A stretch of 64,000 bases of DNA from Phlebotomus papatasi (lineage: Eukaryota; Arthropoda; Insecta; Diptera; Psychodidae), in assembly GCF_024763615.1 (NCBI RefSeq), contig NC_077223.1, positions 80,724,627 through 80,788,626 of the forward strand, written 5' to 3'. The first letter of the stretch is position 1, and every line of letters starts with the position of its first letter. Under the pieces are notes generated by a model. It saw nothing but the letters and a program-made list of their open reading frames with translations, was not told where the DNA came from and searched no databases. The position numbers were made by a program, and so were the translations under genes. This document shows, one piece after another, positions 32,523 to 44,253 of this stretch.

Positions 32523-33477
32523 GGGGGAACTGGGGCAGTAGTAAACTGGGGTAGTTGTAAACACTGTGATTTTTTTCATTAATTTTATAAGACTCCAGAG
32601 GATAAAACCCATAAGCATTCATAGATACCATGGGGATGTATATCCACAGATGAATTGGTCAATAAAATCCTAATACTTTAAAAATAAAAATCATTTTTCC
32701 CGAAAATGCTGATATTTCGATTATTTTGGTCATTTGGATTTCCACCTGGAAATTAAAAACTGTGTAAAATAATCGAAATGTAGCAATACCAGTTCTTTTC
32801 TACATCTTTTAGGATTATATTTATGCATTTACTAGAGAAATTGAGATTCACATTATTTCAAAAGAATTAATAATTGGTCAGAAAACAGCATTTGGGGTAG
32901 ATGTAAACAGGCAATTTCAATTTCACAAAATGAGTAGGTAAAAGAGCGGGAAATTGACCTTCATGCGAAATATCTATAATTCATAGATTACGAAAAAAAT
33001 TGGTGATGCTGTGTTCAATAAAAAGTCACATGATGTCAAAATATGGGGAAATTCCATTGAAAAATGTCTTTGATATGCATGCTTTTAGTTTTTTTGCTAT
33101 TTTAATTATTCTTTGTAAAAAGTGTCGTGATTTTTTGAAAAATATGCAGTCTTTATATATCTCTTAAGTAATTAAAATAATCGAAAGTGGTGCAAAGTTA
33201 ATTTCAAGGGTGGAGAAAAGGGTGTTTATATCCTCCCCAGAAAGTGTTTAATTCTACCCCAGGTATTTTCTGAAAAGAGAAAAATCCACAGTGACACAAA
33301 TTTTATTTTTATGGAAAACTCAATTGTTTTCCAGCATCCGCATTACCTTCGATGTATTGCCTATACCCAAGGGTAAAACATTAGCTAAGAAAGATTTTCC
33401 AAAAAATTACGGTGTCCTTGGAAAATCACTTCAAATTCGCATCTATCGAAAATGGTTACATGTGCCCCAGTCTCCCC
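32523..33477. mobile_element. 955-bp TIR element with CTGGGGCA ends
   Basis: It starts GGGGGAACTGGGGCAGTAG, and the right end ATGTGCCCCAGTCTCCCC is complementary, with TA flanks. The motif GTAAAC next to GGGGTA recurs at about 32540, 32555 and 32895. No transposase-like frame is seen. Ends are related to those of 48965-49176. Confidence 0.8.
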
Positions 33478-33479
33478 TA

Positions 33480-34555
33480 CTGAATATCAACATTCAGCAA
33501 TATATTTAAAGAAATAAAAATTCCTAACTCAGAAACTGTAAATTGATTTTTAAATAATATTGTAAATTTATATAAATATATGTCATTTTTGATTTGCACC
33601 AGAACATATCTGTACGATTTTCTTTACAAGGCTACTGAACTGTAAGAGAAACAAACTTATTCAAGAGAAAGAGTATAAATGAATCGTCTTTTGTAAAAAG
33701 ACATGTGTTATTTTTGCAATTACAGTATAGACTCTCGCTAATTTGGCTCTTTTAAGATCGGGCTACTTTTTAATTCGGGCAGCAGTTAAATTTGAAAAAA
33801 GTTTGTTGACATTTTTCAAGTTTTTTTTTATGATTATCAAATGAAGCAAATAAGCTCAAATTTGCAATGATTTGGCTTAATTTTGATGTAATTTTGCATT
33901 ATTAAGGGATTTTCATGATGTTTACTATATATTTGAGTACATGAACTCAATATGTGCATGCAAATGAATAAAAACCGTTTCATTTCAAAAAGTTTGTCGC
34001 CCGAATTTCTCTGTAATTCGGGTGACATTTTGGTCCCAAATGCCCGAATTTGAGAGAGTCTACTGTATAAACAATATAATAAATATTATATTGCCGGGCT
34101 TATTTGTCATTTTGTACATTTTTCAGTTTACAAATTTTTATTCAGTTTACATTGTATATAAGAAATGTGTTCATTCAGACGCTTCAGTCATTTGCACCAG
34201 ACGGGAGTCGAACTCACAACTGTAACACTTAAGCCGGAGGTCACACCGCACAAATATAATTAATAAATAAGTAAATATCAGAAAACTTTAAAAATCGCTA
34301 TGTGTATACCTAGAATATTAAGATAGTTTTCATTAAAAAAAAATGAAAATCCTTATTTTGGAAGAAAGACTACGGAATAGTGAATTACTTGAAAAATACA
34401 TGATAAAGCTGCCTGAATTAATTTATTATATTTTTGTTATATTTTCATACTTAATAACGGTTTTCAAGGTCAAAGGTTGAAAAGGCTCTAGAGAGCGTAT
34501 TTCTCAGCTGGAGGAATAAATGTATGGACGCTTTGCAAAGGTTTCAGAATTTCTA
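33480..34555. other. AT-rich DNA without recognisable gene
   Basis: The stretch 33725-34065 contains partly complementary pieces (TCGCTAATTTGGCTC and GCCCGAATTTGAGAGAG), which may be remnants of another inverted-repeat element; I could not define its ends. Nothing coding. Confidence 0.4.
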
Positions 34556-34560
34556 ATAAA

Positions 34561-34689
34561 ACGGTCTTCGGACTAAAGGTTTAACCCAGTTTTCAAAGGT
34601 CTCAAAAGTTAGATTTTTTCAAAAAATCTTGACTGATAAGAAATTAGAGCAGTTAAGCATGGCTAAGGCTTAGGTCTGAAGCCCGTATA
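34561..34689. mobile_element. TACGGGCTTCAGACC-family MITE, copy 3, inverted and shortened
   Basis: It matches 27904-28110 in reverse: ACGGTCTTCGGACTAAAGG at the left and GGCTTAGGTCTGAAGCCCGT at the right. About 70 bp of the interior is missing. Confidence 0.6.
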
Positions 34690-34880
34690 AGATTAAAGTG
34701 GTTCCAATCGGTTGTAAACCGGTAAACGGTAAATGGTGCTAAAGTACTTTTGAGACATAGCATCTAAGTCACAAGTTTGAACATTTCCCAAGGCATGGGA
34801 CGTTTGCTACCCCTTTAGTACTATTATCAAATATAATATTAATCAGAATCCAAAAAATAAATAAGAATTAAACACATATA

Positions 34881-35606
34881 GGGTAAGGGCTCATAATTTT
34901 GACCAGTTTCTTATTTTGGACACTTTGAGGATAAATTTGGACACTAAAAATAAATTGATTAAAATTATGGATTTTTATTCCAACATTTGATGAATAATGA
35001 ATTCTTTCTAAATATTTGTTTTTTTGGAAGATTTTAACACTAAATACATTAAATTTTGAATATGATTTGAGTTAAAATTGCTTTGTTGAAAATTCAGTGT
35101 GAGCAATTGCTTACGAGAAATATGACAGAACTTCGTGTTTACTTCAGTTCTTATTTAGCTGTGGTGAAGGACTAACAATTTTTCTTCGCTTTTTCTTGTC
35201 AACTCACTTTAATGAAATATATGGAAAGTTTCCGGGCTTCTTGTGACATTCTACGTTTCCCTTACATAAACAGGAAGAGAACTTGGTAAGATTGGTTCAT
35301 GAATTGAAGAACAATGGGCATCCTGTTGAGGCGGATTAGCTGTCCAAATATACAGCCAAGTTGTCCAAATTAATAACCAAATTGTCCAAAATTCGAGTCA
35401 AATTCACCTCTACATATCAATTCATTTTTAAACGTATTAACAATAATTTTAGTAAAAACAAAGACAATAAACCCTTGCCAAGTTTCTAAACAACCCTTCT
35501 GAAAAGAGAGTAACAAAAAAAGTAAATTAGTATTGAAAATATCGCAATTCAAACTTGGAACATCGATGCTTATAAGCAAACTGTACAAAATTATGAACCC
35601 TTACAC
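34881..35606 (+). mobile_element. 726-bp pogo-like derivative lacking the Pipsqueak exon
   Basis: It starts GGGTAAGGGCTCATAATTTT and ends with the complement, with TA on both sides. The sequence follows 55491-56558 closely, but an internal deletion removes the Pipsqueak-like segment. What remains of the transposase is a frame reading EENLVRLVHELKNNGHPVEAD then stop (about 35274-35338), which resembles the segment after the first helix-turn-helix of pogo-type transposases. It is non-functional. Confidence 0.75.
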
Positions 35607-35767
35607 TATTTACAGCCCTTTCTGTCAAAGGTTTGTAGCGAACAAACCTTTGTAGGTAATATGAATAATTTACAAACACAGACCCTTAAACGTAAGGGGT
35701 TTAGCTGAATAAACATAAGCTGTAATAGTGTATAATTGGAAATTTGTCTATAAACTACAAACCATTA

Positions 35768-35983
35768 GGGGAATGTTGGCATGGTTCGCACAGAGTGAAC
35801 CTTCAAACAACGCAATTTTTTTCTTTATTTGGAAAAAGCTAGTTCGTCATTTCTTAACCATTAGATAGATAATTATTAAGCTCATGAGACGAGATGAAAA
35901 ATGGTAAGTCAGCTCTTCAAAAACAAAGAGAAAATTCGCATCGTTTGAAGGTTCACTCTGTGCGAACCATGCCCACATTCCCC
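35768..35983. mobile_element. 216-bp GGGGAATGTTGGCATGG MITE, copy 2
   Basis: Same ends, length and interior as 26308-26523, with TA on both sides. Confidence 0.88.
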
Positions 35984-36334
35984 TATCTATTGAGTTTTTT
36001 AAGTTACAAATTTCCTTTCCACTATTTCTCTTTCTCCTTTTTTTTCAGTAAATCATCCTAGTTTCTCTTGGGTATAAGCCAAGATTATCGTGATAAAGCT
36101 CATGAGAGGGTCACAAGATTTTACTTTCTCGAAGTAGTAAACTGCAAAAATGTTTTTAAATACCCTAGTTCAATTAAATCATTGAAATATTAACATTTCC
36201 AACATTAATTTTTGTAGAATTCAAATTTATATTTAAAATAAAGTAAATAGATGGTAAAAAGTTCTTTTTCAACTTTCTGATTGAAAATTTCTACGATAAG
36301 TTATTGTAAGTTATTAATGGTAATGAAAAATAAA

Positions 36335-36355
36335 TACAATACAATACAATACAAT
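36335..36355. repeat. ACAAT microsatellite, possible LINE tail
   Basis: Four tandem ACAAT units follow GAAAAATAAAT. Short pentanucleotide tails of this kind often end non-LTR elements, but no LINE body was recognised upstream. Confidence 0.5.
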
Positions 36356-36953
36356 AATTGTTATGTAATGGGAGCATCACTCTTATTAATAAAATTAAAG
36401 ATCATTATAAAAATCTCCTGAGATGCACTAAACTAATAATATACATAATAATAAATTTGTAACCTCACAGTAAGATGGACTTCCTGCAAACAAATCACTA
36501 ACCAATCGTTTATACACCAACTTCAATTGAGAAATAAATTACATATTATTGCAGTAAAACTTTAATGCGTTCCTCATTCCATTAGCCTTTACCGATTTAT
36601 ATGCTCTGCAAAATTTCATCAGATGAAAAGTTATGCAAATTTTCACATTACTAAATGTAAGTGATCGGTGTCGAGTTCAATTGACTTGCGATATCTTCTC
36701 TAAATCATGAAAACTTAATGGCTTATCTCAATCAAAATCTAGATGAGTGTCGGTTTATAACTCTGCAGCGCCTCATAATTGAGATCCAATGGAAGAGACA
36801 TCAAAAAGCAGAAACCGCTCGCGCCGTGAAAGTGCATTGGTAAAGTAAGAAGCCCCCAATGTTGGGAGTCGCACATTTGTTGCCTCAAAATGAAAACTGT
36901 GGGATCTTCAGTTTCAAACAAGACGAGATCTCCACCGAAGCTTGAGGAAGGCA

Positions 36954-36956
<3 letters not shown>

Positions 36957-36984
<28 letters not shown>

Positions 36985-36985
36985 T
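36957..36985. repeat. TA dinucleotide microsatellite
   Basis: An uninterrupted run of about 14 TA units. Confidence 0.95.
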
Positions 36986-38320
36986 GTGCAAAAAGGCCAA
37001 GTCGTAACTTAAGAAAAAAACGATCAGCCATAAGAAGAATGGGAAAGAAGGCAAAAAAAGAAGTTGCAAAGATGGACGGTAAGGGGGGAGGCCAAGGGGG
37101 TGTTCAAAAAGGTGCAAAAAGTGGGCAATTCTCCACCCAAAATAGGAATTCAATGCAATATACTCTTGTGCAAAAATGTGCACATATGTATGGGTTTATG
37201 GAGGCTGGGAGAGTATGGTTGGAGCAAAAAGACCCAAGCATGAAAAATGCAAAAAGACCCCAAAGAAGCTCAAAACTCTTCTTCCCAACCCAAGAGAAGA
37301 AGAATGAGAATAAAATCGACAATGAAAGATGAAGAAATCCGCAAGAGTGAGAGAATGATCATGAAATGAGGATTTCTCTGTCGCTTTTTCCCCCCCATTC
37401 CCCCCTTTTGGAATTCAAATACATATAGTCAATATCGCCAGAAATGCGAAATCAAAGATTCTTCTTCTGGACAACTCCTCTTGGGTTTGAAATGACTTCT
37501 GCACTGAGTATGCAATCTTCATAGAATCCTCCAGTACCAGCATCTTCTTCCCTTTTGCTCTCTGACCACTTTGCACGATCTTTATGTGTGAGTCAGTCAA
37601 CGATCTCGTAAATATTAATGGTTGCCCTTTTTTCGTCTCACTTCACCCTCTGCATTCAATTTTGCTAAGATAAATCGTTAAATTTCACAATTTTTGCACC
37701 ATTCCTTGAAAGATCCACAGCCAAGAAGATACTCAAATTTCACCACGCAGACAAAATACTTCTTTTTTTTTATCCTTCAGAATTCAAAATGTGAGAAAAT
37801 ATTGCTAGATTGTTTTTAATGCGTCAACAACTCAAGGAAATTCACATAAAAATTTTCAATCAACACTCACAGACAATTTCTACCTTCCCACCCAGTTTTT
37901 TTCTCTTCCCTTCTCTCCGAAAGTTTTTCCAATTCTTGTCACACAACCAAGAAAAACAACAGAACGCAAAAAAAACTTAGCGGAAATTAGCAAATTGCTT
38001 TATGACAAAAAGTACTAGCGGAAAGACTTATGTCTCACATCAAGTTCTTGATCTCTCAAAGTATAGAACAAGTTCGCAAATGTATGCGTTGGTATTAAAA
38101 TCTGTGTCGAAAGGCAGATAAACATAAATAGTAGCTTATTATTAACCACTTATGGCCACGTTCACTAAATTAATTCTCGTTAGTTCGTTAGAAGTTTGCA
38201 CAATTTGTAGGTTATCTATATTTTACGATATTAATTTTGCCTCTTCTCCTAAAGTGATCCTAATTGACTGAAACAATGCTAAAATAAGATTGTACCATGC
38301 TTACATGACTTTAAAAAATA
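36986..38320. other. No recognised gene; GCAAAAAG-rich patch
   Basis: The plus-strand frame 37039-37332 (Lys/Gly-rich, starting MGKKAKKEVAKMDGKG) sits in DNA with recurrent GCAAAAAG motifs near 37050-37260. The composition explains it better than coding does. The rest shows nothing. Confidence 0.4.
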
Positions 38321-38323
38321 ATA

Positions 38324-38572
38324 GGGGAATGTAGGCATATATGCCTACATTCCCCTGTGTGCGAACTATAGTTCGCACACAGTGAACCTTCAAACGATGC
38401 GAATTTTCTCTTTGATTGCAAAGACCTAGGTCGTCATTTCTTAGGCATAAGGTATAGGTAATTATGAACCTAATGAAAAGAGATGAGAAACAGTAAATCA
38501 TCTCTTTGCAAACAAAGACAAAATTCGTATTTTTTTAAGGTTCACTGTGTGCGGACCATGCCTACATTCCCC
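38324..38572. mobile_element. 249-bp GGGGAATGTAGGCAT MITE, copy 3, with rearranged left end
   Basis: The right end and body match the 216-bp copies. The left end instead contains two consecutive perfect palindromes: one built on GGGGAATGTAGGCAT, then one on TGTGTGCGAAC. These add 33 bp. TA flanks are intact. Confidence 0.85.
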
Positions 38573-38608
38573 TAAGATAATCAATTAATATCTAGGAATT
38601 GTATAATA

Positions 38609-38824
38609 GGGGAATGTTGGCATGGTTCGCACAGAGTGAGCCTTCAAACAACGCAAATTTTCTCTTTGTTTGCAAAGAGCTAGTTCGTCATTTCTTAGCC
38701 ATAAGATAGATCATTATTAAGCTCATGAAACGAGATGAGAAATGGTAAATCAGCTCTTTGCAAACAAAGAGAAAATTCGCATCGTTTGAAGGCTCACTCT
38801 GTGCGAACCATGCCTATATTTCCC
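38609..38824. mobile_element. 216-bp GGGGAATGTTGGCATGG MITE, copy 4
   Basis: Same family and length as 26308-26523 and 35768-35983. The right terminus has a substitution (TTTCCC). It lies only 36 bp from copy 3. Confidence 0.87.
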
Positions 38825-38886
38825 TATAACTTCAAATAGATAATATCAATCTTTGAAGAAAGGTTTTGGTCTAGAAGTTAATTTAA

Positions 38887-39140
38887 CATTGTGAGAAAAA
38901 AAGAGGGTGCGCCTTACTTCTTTTCCTCGTAACTTTAACACTTTTTAGGTGCAAAAACATATCAACATTTTTTAATCTTAATTTTACACCTTTTTAAGTG
39001 TAAATTTAACATGAAAAGGGTAACTTTAACCCATAATACACCTAAAAAGCATAATATTTACACCGATTTCGGATAAATAATGCAGGGTAAAATTAACATT
39101 TCCGGAATGTTATTTTAACTTTTTCGGATTTCTCTCAGTG
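38887..39140 (+). mobile_element. CACTGAGA-family repeat, tandem copy 1
   Basis: Opens CATTGTGAGAAAAAA and closes TTTCGGATTTCTCTCAGTG. The interior carries TTAATTTTACACCTTTTTAA and its rough complement. A second copy follows head-to-tail at 39143. Three inverted copies lie at 60169, 62167 and 63532. Confidence 0.8.
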
Positions 39141-39142
39141 AA

Positions 39143-39394
39143 CACTAAGAAAAAACGGGGGTACGATTAACTTTTTTCCTCATAACTTTAACACATTTTG
39201 GGTGCAAAAACATATCAACATTTTTTAATGTTAATTTTACACCTTTTTAAGTGTAAAATTAACATGAAAAAGGGTAACTTTAACCCATAATACACCTATA
39301 AAGCATAATATTTACACCGATTTCGTATAAATAATGCAGGGTAAAATTAACATTTCCGGAATTTTATTTTAACTTTTTCGGATTTCTCTCAGTG
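39143..39394 (+). mobile_element. CACTGAGA-family repeat, tandem copy 2
   Basis: 252 bp, starting CACTAAGAAAAAACGGGGG and ending TTTCTCTCAGTG. It is very similar to the first copy, separated from it by only AA. Confidence 0.82.
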
Positions 39395-39522
39395 AAGGAC
39401 GCCTTTCTTTCATTTCAAAATAATGTCTTACCGTCAGAATGTAATTTTTATAAAACCATAATTAGTTATCCATATCCTTGTTAATTATTTTATGTCTATA
39501 AAAAAGTATCTACAGATTTAAA

Positions 39523-39784
39523 CAGGGGGTGACATTAGCTTTGAAAATGCGACCGGTTTTAGTGTAATTTTTTCCCTGTTTTTGTACACATTTCACGAGA
39601 TATCTCCAAAACTACGTAGGTTGCTAATTTAGGGCTTTCGGTTGCCTCTTCGTTATTAAATTGACTTTTATTTTGTATTATTATTTTTTGCTAATTCGTT
39701 CTACAATGCCAGAAAACAGCTAATAAACTCGAAAGTTTTTTCGGCTCGCTAGAAACATATGGGAAACATAGGAAATGTCATGTC
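39523..39784 (-). repeat. Dispersed 260-bp repeat, copy 2, inverted
   Basis: The reverse complement of 12893-13154, including the CTACGTAG core and the CAGGGGGTGACATTAGCT edge. Confidence 0.75.
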
Positions 39785-39893
39785 CCTGGATTTAAATCCC
39801 TTTACAGATATGACCATTCTGGAATAAGAATTTGGACACTTATATTAATCTATATGATTTTTTTGTTTTTGTTTTTTTTTTTAAATGACGCAT

Positions 39894-40041
39894 TATGACC
39901 AGCGCACAATAACTTTTGTTTGTAAACGTGTTTTCAAAATTTTCTATAAGAGTGAGCGAGATGACTAGATTTCTGTTTCATTTACTCTCATTGAAATGTC
40001 AAAAACATGTTTACAAAACAAAAGTTATTGTGCGTTGGGCA
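39894..40041. mobile_element. 148-bp foldback MITE
   Basis: GCGCACAATAACTTTTGTTT pairs with AAACAAAAGTTATTGTGCGT, leaving a loop of about 95 bp. No ORF. The outermost bases (TTATGACCA and TGGGCATTA) are only partly complementary. Confidence 0.7.
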
Positions 40042-40058
40042 TTAAAGACTTAAATTTA

Positions 40059-40158
40059 TCTGCTCAATGCACTGCACACACATACAGCATAAGACTTAAT
40101 GTAGTCATCAGTTTCCCACTAAGCCGTCTCTCGGCTTAAGCCGTAGGTCTGTTTAGGA
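40059..40158. repeat. Half copy of the CCCTAGACACACTTA palindromic repeat
   Basis: AGCCGTCTCTCGGCTTAAGC and the flanking AGTTTCCCACTAAG match the right half of 57591-57826. Confidence 0.5.
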
Positions 40159-40169
40159 TAACGCTGCAA

Positions 40170-41540
40170 GTATCACGACTGCTATAAATTAAAAACCTTT
40201 CAATTTTCCAGTGAGAAGCCTTTCAAATGTCATAAATACATTTGACGATGTAATAAAAGACAGTTTTTCTCAGGTGTTCTAAGAAAAATAAACAACATTC
40301 TATAAAACTCATAGTTTAATCCTTAAAACCAAAAAAAGAAACACTTTTGACCTTTTCCCTGTCTCGATACATCTGTTGTACTGAATAACTCTATAAGATT
40401 GAATACGCCTAAATTCTTTTTTCATTATTTTGAAACACAGAATCTATGTATATACGTATATGCATGTCACTGAACGGGATAACCATCGTCAGCAATTACC
40501 ATATACAAATTACTAAGAAAAAAAAGTGGAAAATAGAGCGAAAATCGATTGATGAATCACGCACATATTCTGCGTGGGAAATACTATGGAAAACTAACGA
40601 AGTGAAAATTGGCAGACACTGAGACGACGCAACACTTTTTGTTCTTTCATCAGACATTCAGAATGACTACTCCAACTGTATATATGAACAGGGCAGAATT
40701 TGATGGTCGTTTTTTTTATATGATTACTGGCGAAAAAGCGAAAACGAACCTAAATCAATTTAAGTGACTAAATATTTGATCAGTCTGAAATGGGATACCT
40801 ATCTATTTTTAATTTGTTCTGGTTACTACGCTAACCCTCACACCACACTGGTGATTTTTACTGATCACTATTACTCCATGTATATTGGAGAATTGATACA
40901 AAAAGTGAAACTCAAATATGGAGAGACATGGTTGGTATGTTCTACCTCTGAAGCATAATCCAAAAGAGCCGCAAGGGGAAAAAAGAACAAATAGAACAAG
41001 ACAGAAAAAAGCACAAAAGCAATGGCAAAAAAATGGCTGAAAAACAGATGGAAAATCTCTCTCAGACAATTTGCAGATAATTTATCCGTTTTCTATTCAA
41101 TTGGGAGAAAATCATGTTTTCGTGGGACGCCAGAACGTCTCACTAATGCCCAGTCACAAGCAGGACAAAAAAGCTCCGCTACAGCAAAGACACAGAGGTG
41201 TTGACCTTTTGTATTTTTAATCAAGTTCAAAGTTTCTCTTGCATTTTCGTACACCACTTGCAGTGAGTGTTCCAAGTGAAAAACAACTATACCCCTTTAT
41301 TACTATGCTCTTCATTTCATCATTTTTCGTTTCCGCCCAAAATTCGCACGAACAACTCTTAATTTGATTAATAAAGGCATAAATTAAGTTCTTCACTGTA
41401 TGACAATTTCTCTGGTGGGTAGCATTCTTCAAGCTGAAGGTTTGACCCCATTCCCAAATAACTCTCATTTGGTATATTGTAAGTTTTAGAACTATAACTT
41501 GAAGATTAAGGATTCTACCGAGGAGATTTTCTGTAGAATT
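40170..41540. other. AT-rich DNA without recognisable gene
   Basis: Short overlapping frames near 40764-41275 show no motif; no paired repeats were found. Confidence 0.45.
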
Positions 41541-41544
41541 TACC

Positions 41545-41690
41545 CAGGAGGTTGGAAACAATACTGAGACGGCGATGGTCACCAAGTAGGGAGCGGTGGT
41601 AACTGAATGATTATTGCTGATAAATTGTAATGGCAATTGTCAGTAAAAGATAAAATTTGTCAATAAATAAATAAATAAAACGGAAATTAT
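41545..41690 (+). mobile_element. LINE-like 3' end, copy 1
   Basis: GGAGGTTGGAAACAATACTG followed by AGACGGCGATGG is shared with 57490-57530. This copy ends in a four-fold AAATA-type tail (ATAAATAAATAAATAAAA), typical of non-LTR retrotransposon 3' ends. No coding part is attached. Confidence 0.5.
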
Positions 41691-41990
41691 AAATTTTAAA
41701 CGGCCTGAAATACTTAAATATTCTTTAAAAACCAGTGATAAGCCCAGATAAGCTTAAGGTAGCTGAGATTCTTTACAGGCAACCTCGAAATGCGTGCAAC
41801 TCGGAGTGTTTGCAATATAGGAATGTGTGAAAATTCTATTGTGAATTGAATTTTGGAGTTAAAGAATCGTTTCGAGCAAAGGTTTTCTATTTTAAATAGT
41901 CTGAGTGCAGAAGGCAAACGGAAGAAAAAAAAGTTCATTGAATCGGTTAATAAACATTAGAGATAGAGTTTGGTCCATATAGATACAGTA

Positions 41991-42560
41991 AGGGTCCCGA
42001 TACAGTGGGTTTGTGTAGAAACGGATGGGACCCATCGGTAGAAAGATCTCGATCTCAGATACAATATATACTAAAATTTTATCGAAATCGCATTATGAAC
42101 ATCAAAAATGCAGTCAGGTCAAGACATTTTTGATTATAGCTCGGGTCAGGGAACATCGAGGGAGGAATGCGACCCACCGTTGAAAAGGTCTCGATCTTAG
42201 TTACAACATACTAAAATTTAAAGAAAAAGCATAGTCTAGTTTTCGAAATATTCGAAATTTAATTTTTGAAAATCGATTTTTCGATTAATCGGACCTTCGA
42301 TTAAAACGAATGAAATTGGGGTGTCATGAGGGTTGTAGTACTCCACGAGAGCTTTCCAAAATACTAAAATTTTTTGAATGCCGATAATCAAAACCGGAGA
42401 TATTTCCATTCGAAAAATGAATTTTAACGCCTTCTAGCTCGGGTCAGGGGGGTCGGGATACCTTAAGTTTGGTACTGAACGAAAGCTGTTAGACCTAGCT
42501 AAAACATACTAAAATTTGATGTCTATTCATGCCATAGGAGCTGAGTTATTGAGAAGACAA
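41991..42560 (+). repeat. Degenerate tandem array, four units of about 120-175 bp
   Basis: Units start near 41991, 42142, 42317 and 42440. Three begin with GGGTC-type sequence, two of them CTCGGGTCAGG, and each carries TACTAAAATTT 45-78 bp in (42069, 42209, 42362, 42508). Other shared words are GTCTCGATCTTAG and variants. The units are strongly diverged, so the array is old or under an unusual pattern of change. Confidence 0.6.
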
Positions 42561-42830
42561 AAATTAAGGCTATTCCAAAGTGGCGGAAGGAGGGGTGGGG
42601 GGGGTGGATCTGACATCACCTACTTCTAGCCACCCATCGACATTTAACCTTTGCCGAAAACCGCTTGTCGATATCTCTTTCCGTTCTCTCTCTAGAAGTA
42701 GTTATACGACGGACGGGACGGACAGGACGTACGTCCACAAAAATCGATTTTTTGCGCATATTATATTCGTGATCTATAAGTGTCAAAACGCGTAAATTCA
42801 AAATTTGGGCCCGATCTGACGAGATCGGAT
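42561..42830. other. GC-enriched segment after the tandem array
   Basis: Contains GGGGTGGGGGGGGTGG, then ACGGACGGGACGGACAGGACG near 42709, and ends near a GAGATCGGATTTCACC segment. Both strands have short open frames (42580-42795, 42801-42616), neither recognisable. It probably belongs to the same repeat as the array. Confidence 0.35.
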
Positions 42831-43415
42831 TTCACCTAGAACCACAAAAACTGAGATTGTAAAGAATCTCAGCTAAAAGAAAATGAAAAAGATATAAAGA
42901 AGTTATGTGTCCACTTCCGTCAGTGTTAATATTCAACCTCTTGAGAAAATTAGTGAAAAAGTCCTTCGTAGATTGTAGACATCTGCCAGATATCTAATTT
43001 GCAGCATTGTTTATCTGACTCTGTGAGTACATCTCAAAATTCAAATTTAGAAATGATTCCAAGTCATCTGATTTTGCTCTTAATTCTGAAACAAGCTTTT
43101 AAGCGTTAAATCTTTAAATCGGCCTTGAAAGACTAATTCATATTCTCTGACAAAAATCTTTAATTTTAAAATGTCATGTATATCTTTAAGACTTTGGGGT
43201 AAAATATGACAAATATCACAATAATGAAGTTTTAATAAAAATAACAAACTATAATACTTTATATAACAATAAGGAGAACCTTAGCTTTTTTTTTTGTAAA
43301 GATTGGCATAGATGATACGTCTGCGTTATTAACTTTTAATTCAGTGTTGCGAACCTACTTTTGCAACACATTTTTTTCACCTTACATATAATTCCCACTT
43401 TTCCTACTTTTCCTA

Positions 43416-44251
43416 CACTCAGAAAAATAATCGAGTAAAACTTACTCTAATCGATGTTGAATTAACTCTATTTTGTTGTAATTTTCGATTAATTATATTT
43501 TAGAGTTGATTTTACTTCTATTTATGTGTAATGGTCAGAAGAGTTGTTTTAACTTTTTTTTCCTAAACTTTACATGACAAAAGAGTGTAAATAATTCTTT
43601 TTAAGACTGAAAATAACTCGTTTTAAAAGTTAAAATAACTCGTTTCAAGAGTTAGAAAAATCTTTTTAGAGTTAAAATAACTCTTTCAAATCCCAAAACG
43701 AATATGTATGTTTTGTAATTTAATGTTTTTTTTTTATTTTAACATTTTCTTTATTAATAAAGCTAATGAACCAAGCTTTCCAACAATAGTTCACTCATCC
43801 AATTATATTCATCAGGAGCTGAGATATACCACTAAAAACTTTCAACCTCTTCTACTGACAGAATATATGTGCTCATCTAATATTTTCTTGACTTCAAGTT
43901 CCCCATATTCCGAGCGAAATATCACGTATGATGCATGCACATGTCTTCATGAAACACTGTCAGGCATATTTCTAATTGATGTTCCTTATGAATTTTGTCA
44001 CACGAAAATCTTCTTGACTGAAGTATATTCTTAAAACGAAAACACTTAAGCATATACTTCAGTCGAGATGATAATAATTACATCGATATTGATAGTAATA
44101 ATTACATCGATATCCGACGAATTAATTCAACTCGCACGAAGAGTTATTTCAACTCTATTTAGAAAAATTTACAACGAAAAAGAGTAACAATTACATCGAT
44201 ATTCAACTCTGCCATAGAGTTGTTTTAACTTTTTAAGTTTTTTTCTTAGTG
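43416..44251. mobile_element. 836-bp TIR element with CACTCAGAAAAAT ends
   Basis: Left CACTCAGAAAAATAATCGAG, right TTTTTTTCTTAGTG, flanked by TA. AGAGTTAAAATAACT-type motifs recur many times just inside both ends (43560-43690, 44140-44230), resembling subterminal transposase-binding arrays. The 108-codon frame at 43708-44034 is inside the element but matches nothing I know. Confidence 0.7.
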
Positions 44252-44253
44252 TA

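Noticed and set aside
37039..37332. Lys/Gly-rich 97-codon frame starting MGKKAKKEVAKMDGKG
   Set aside because: Built on recurrent GCAAAAAG and GGGGG words, overlapped by open frames on the other strand, and resembles no known protein.
43708..44034. 108-codon frame inside the CACTCAG-ended element
   Set aside because: No transposase motif, no catalytic residues and no homology I can recall; likely chance in an AT-rich element.
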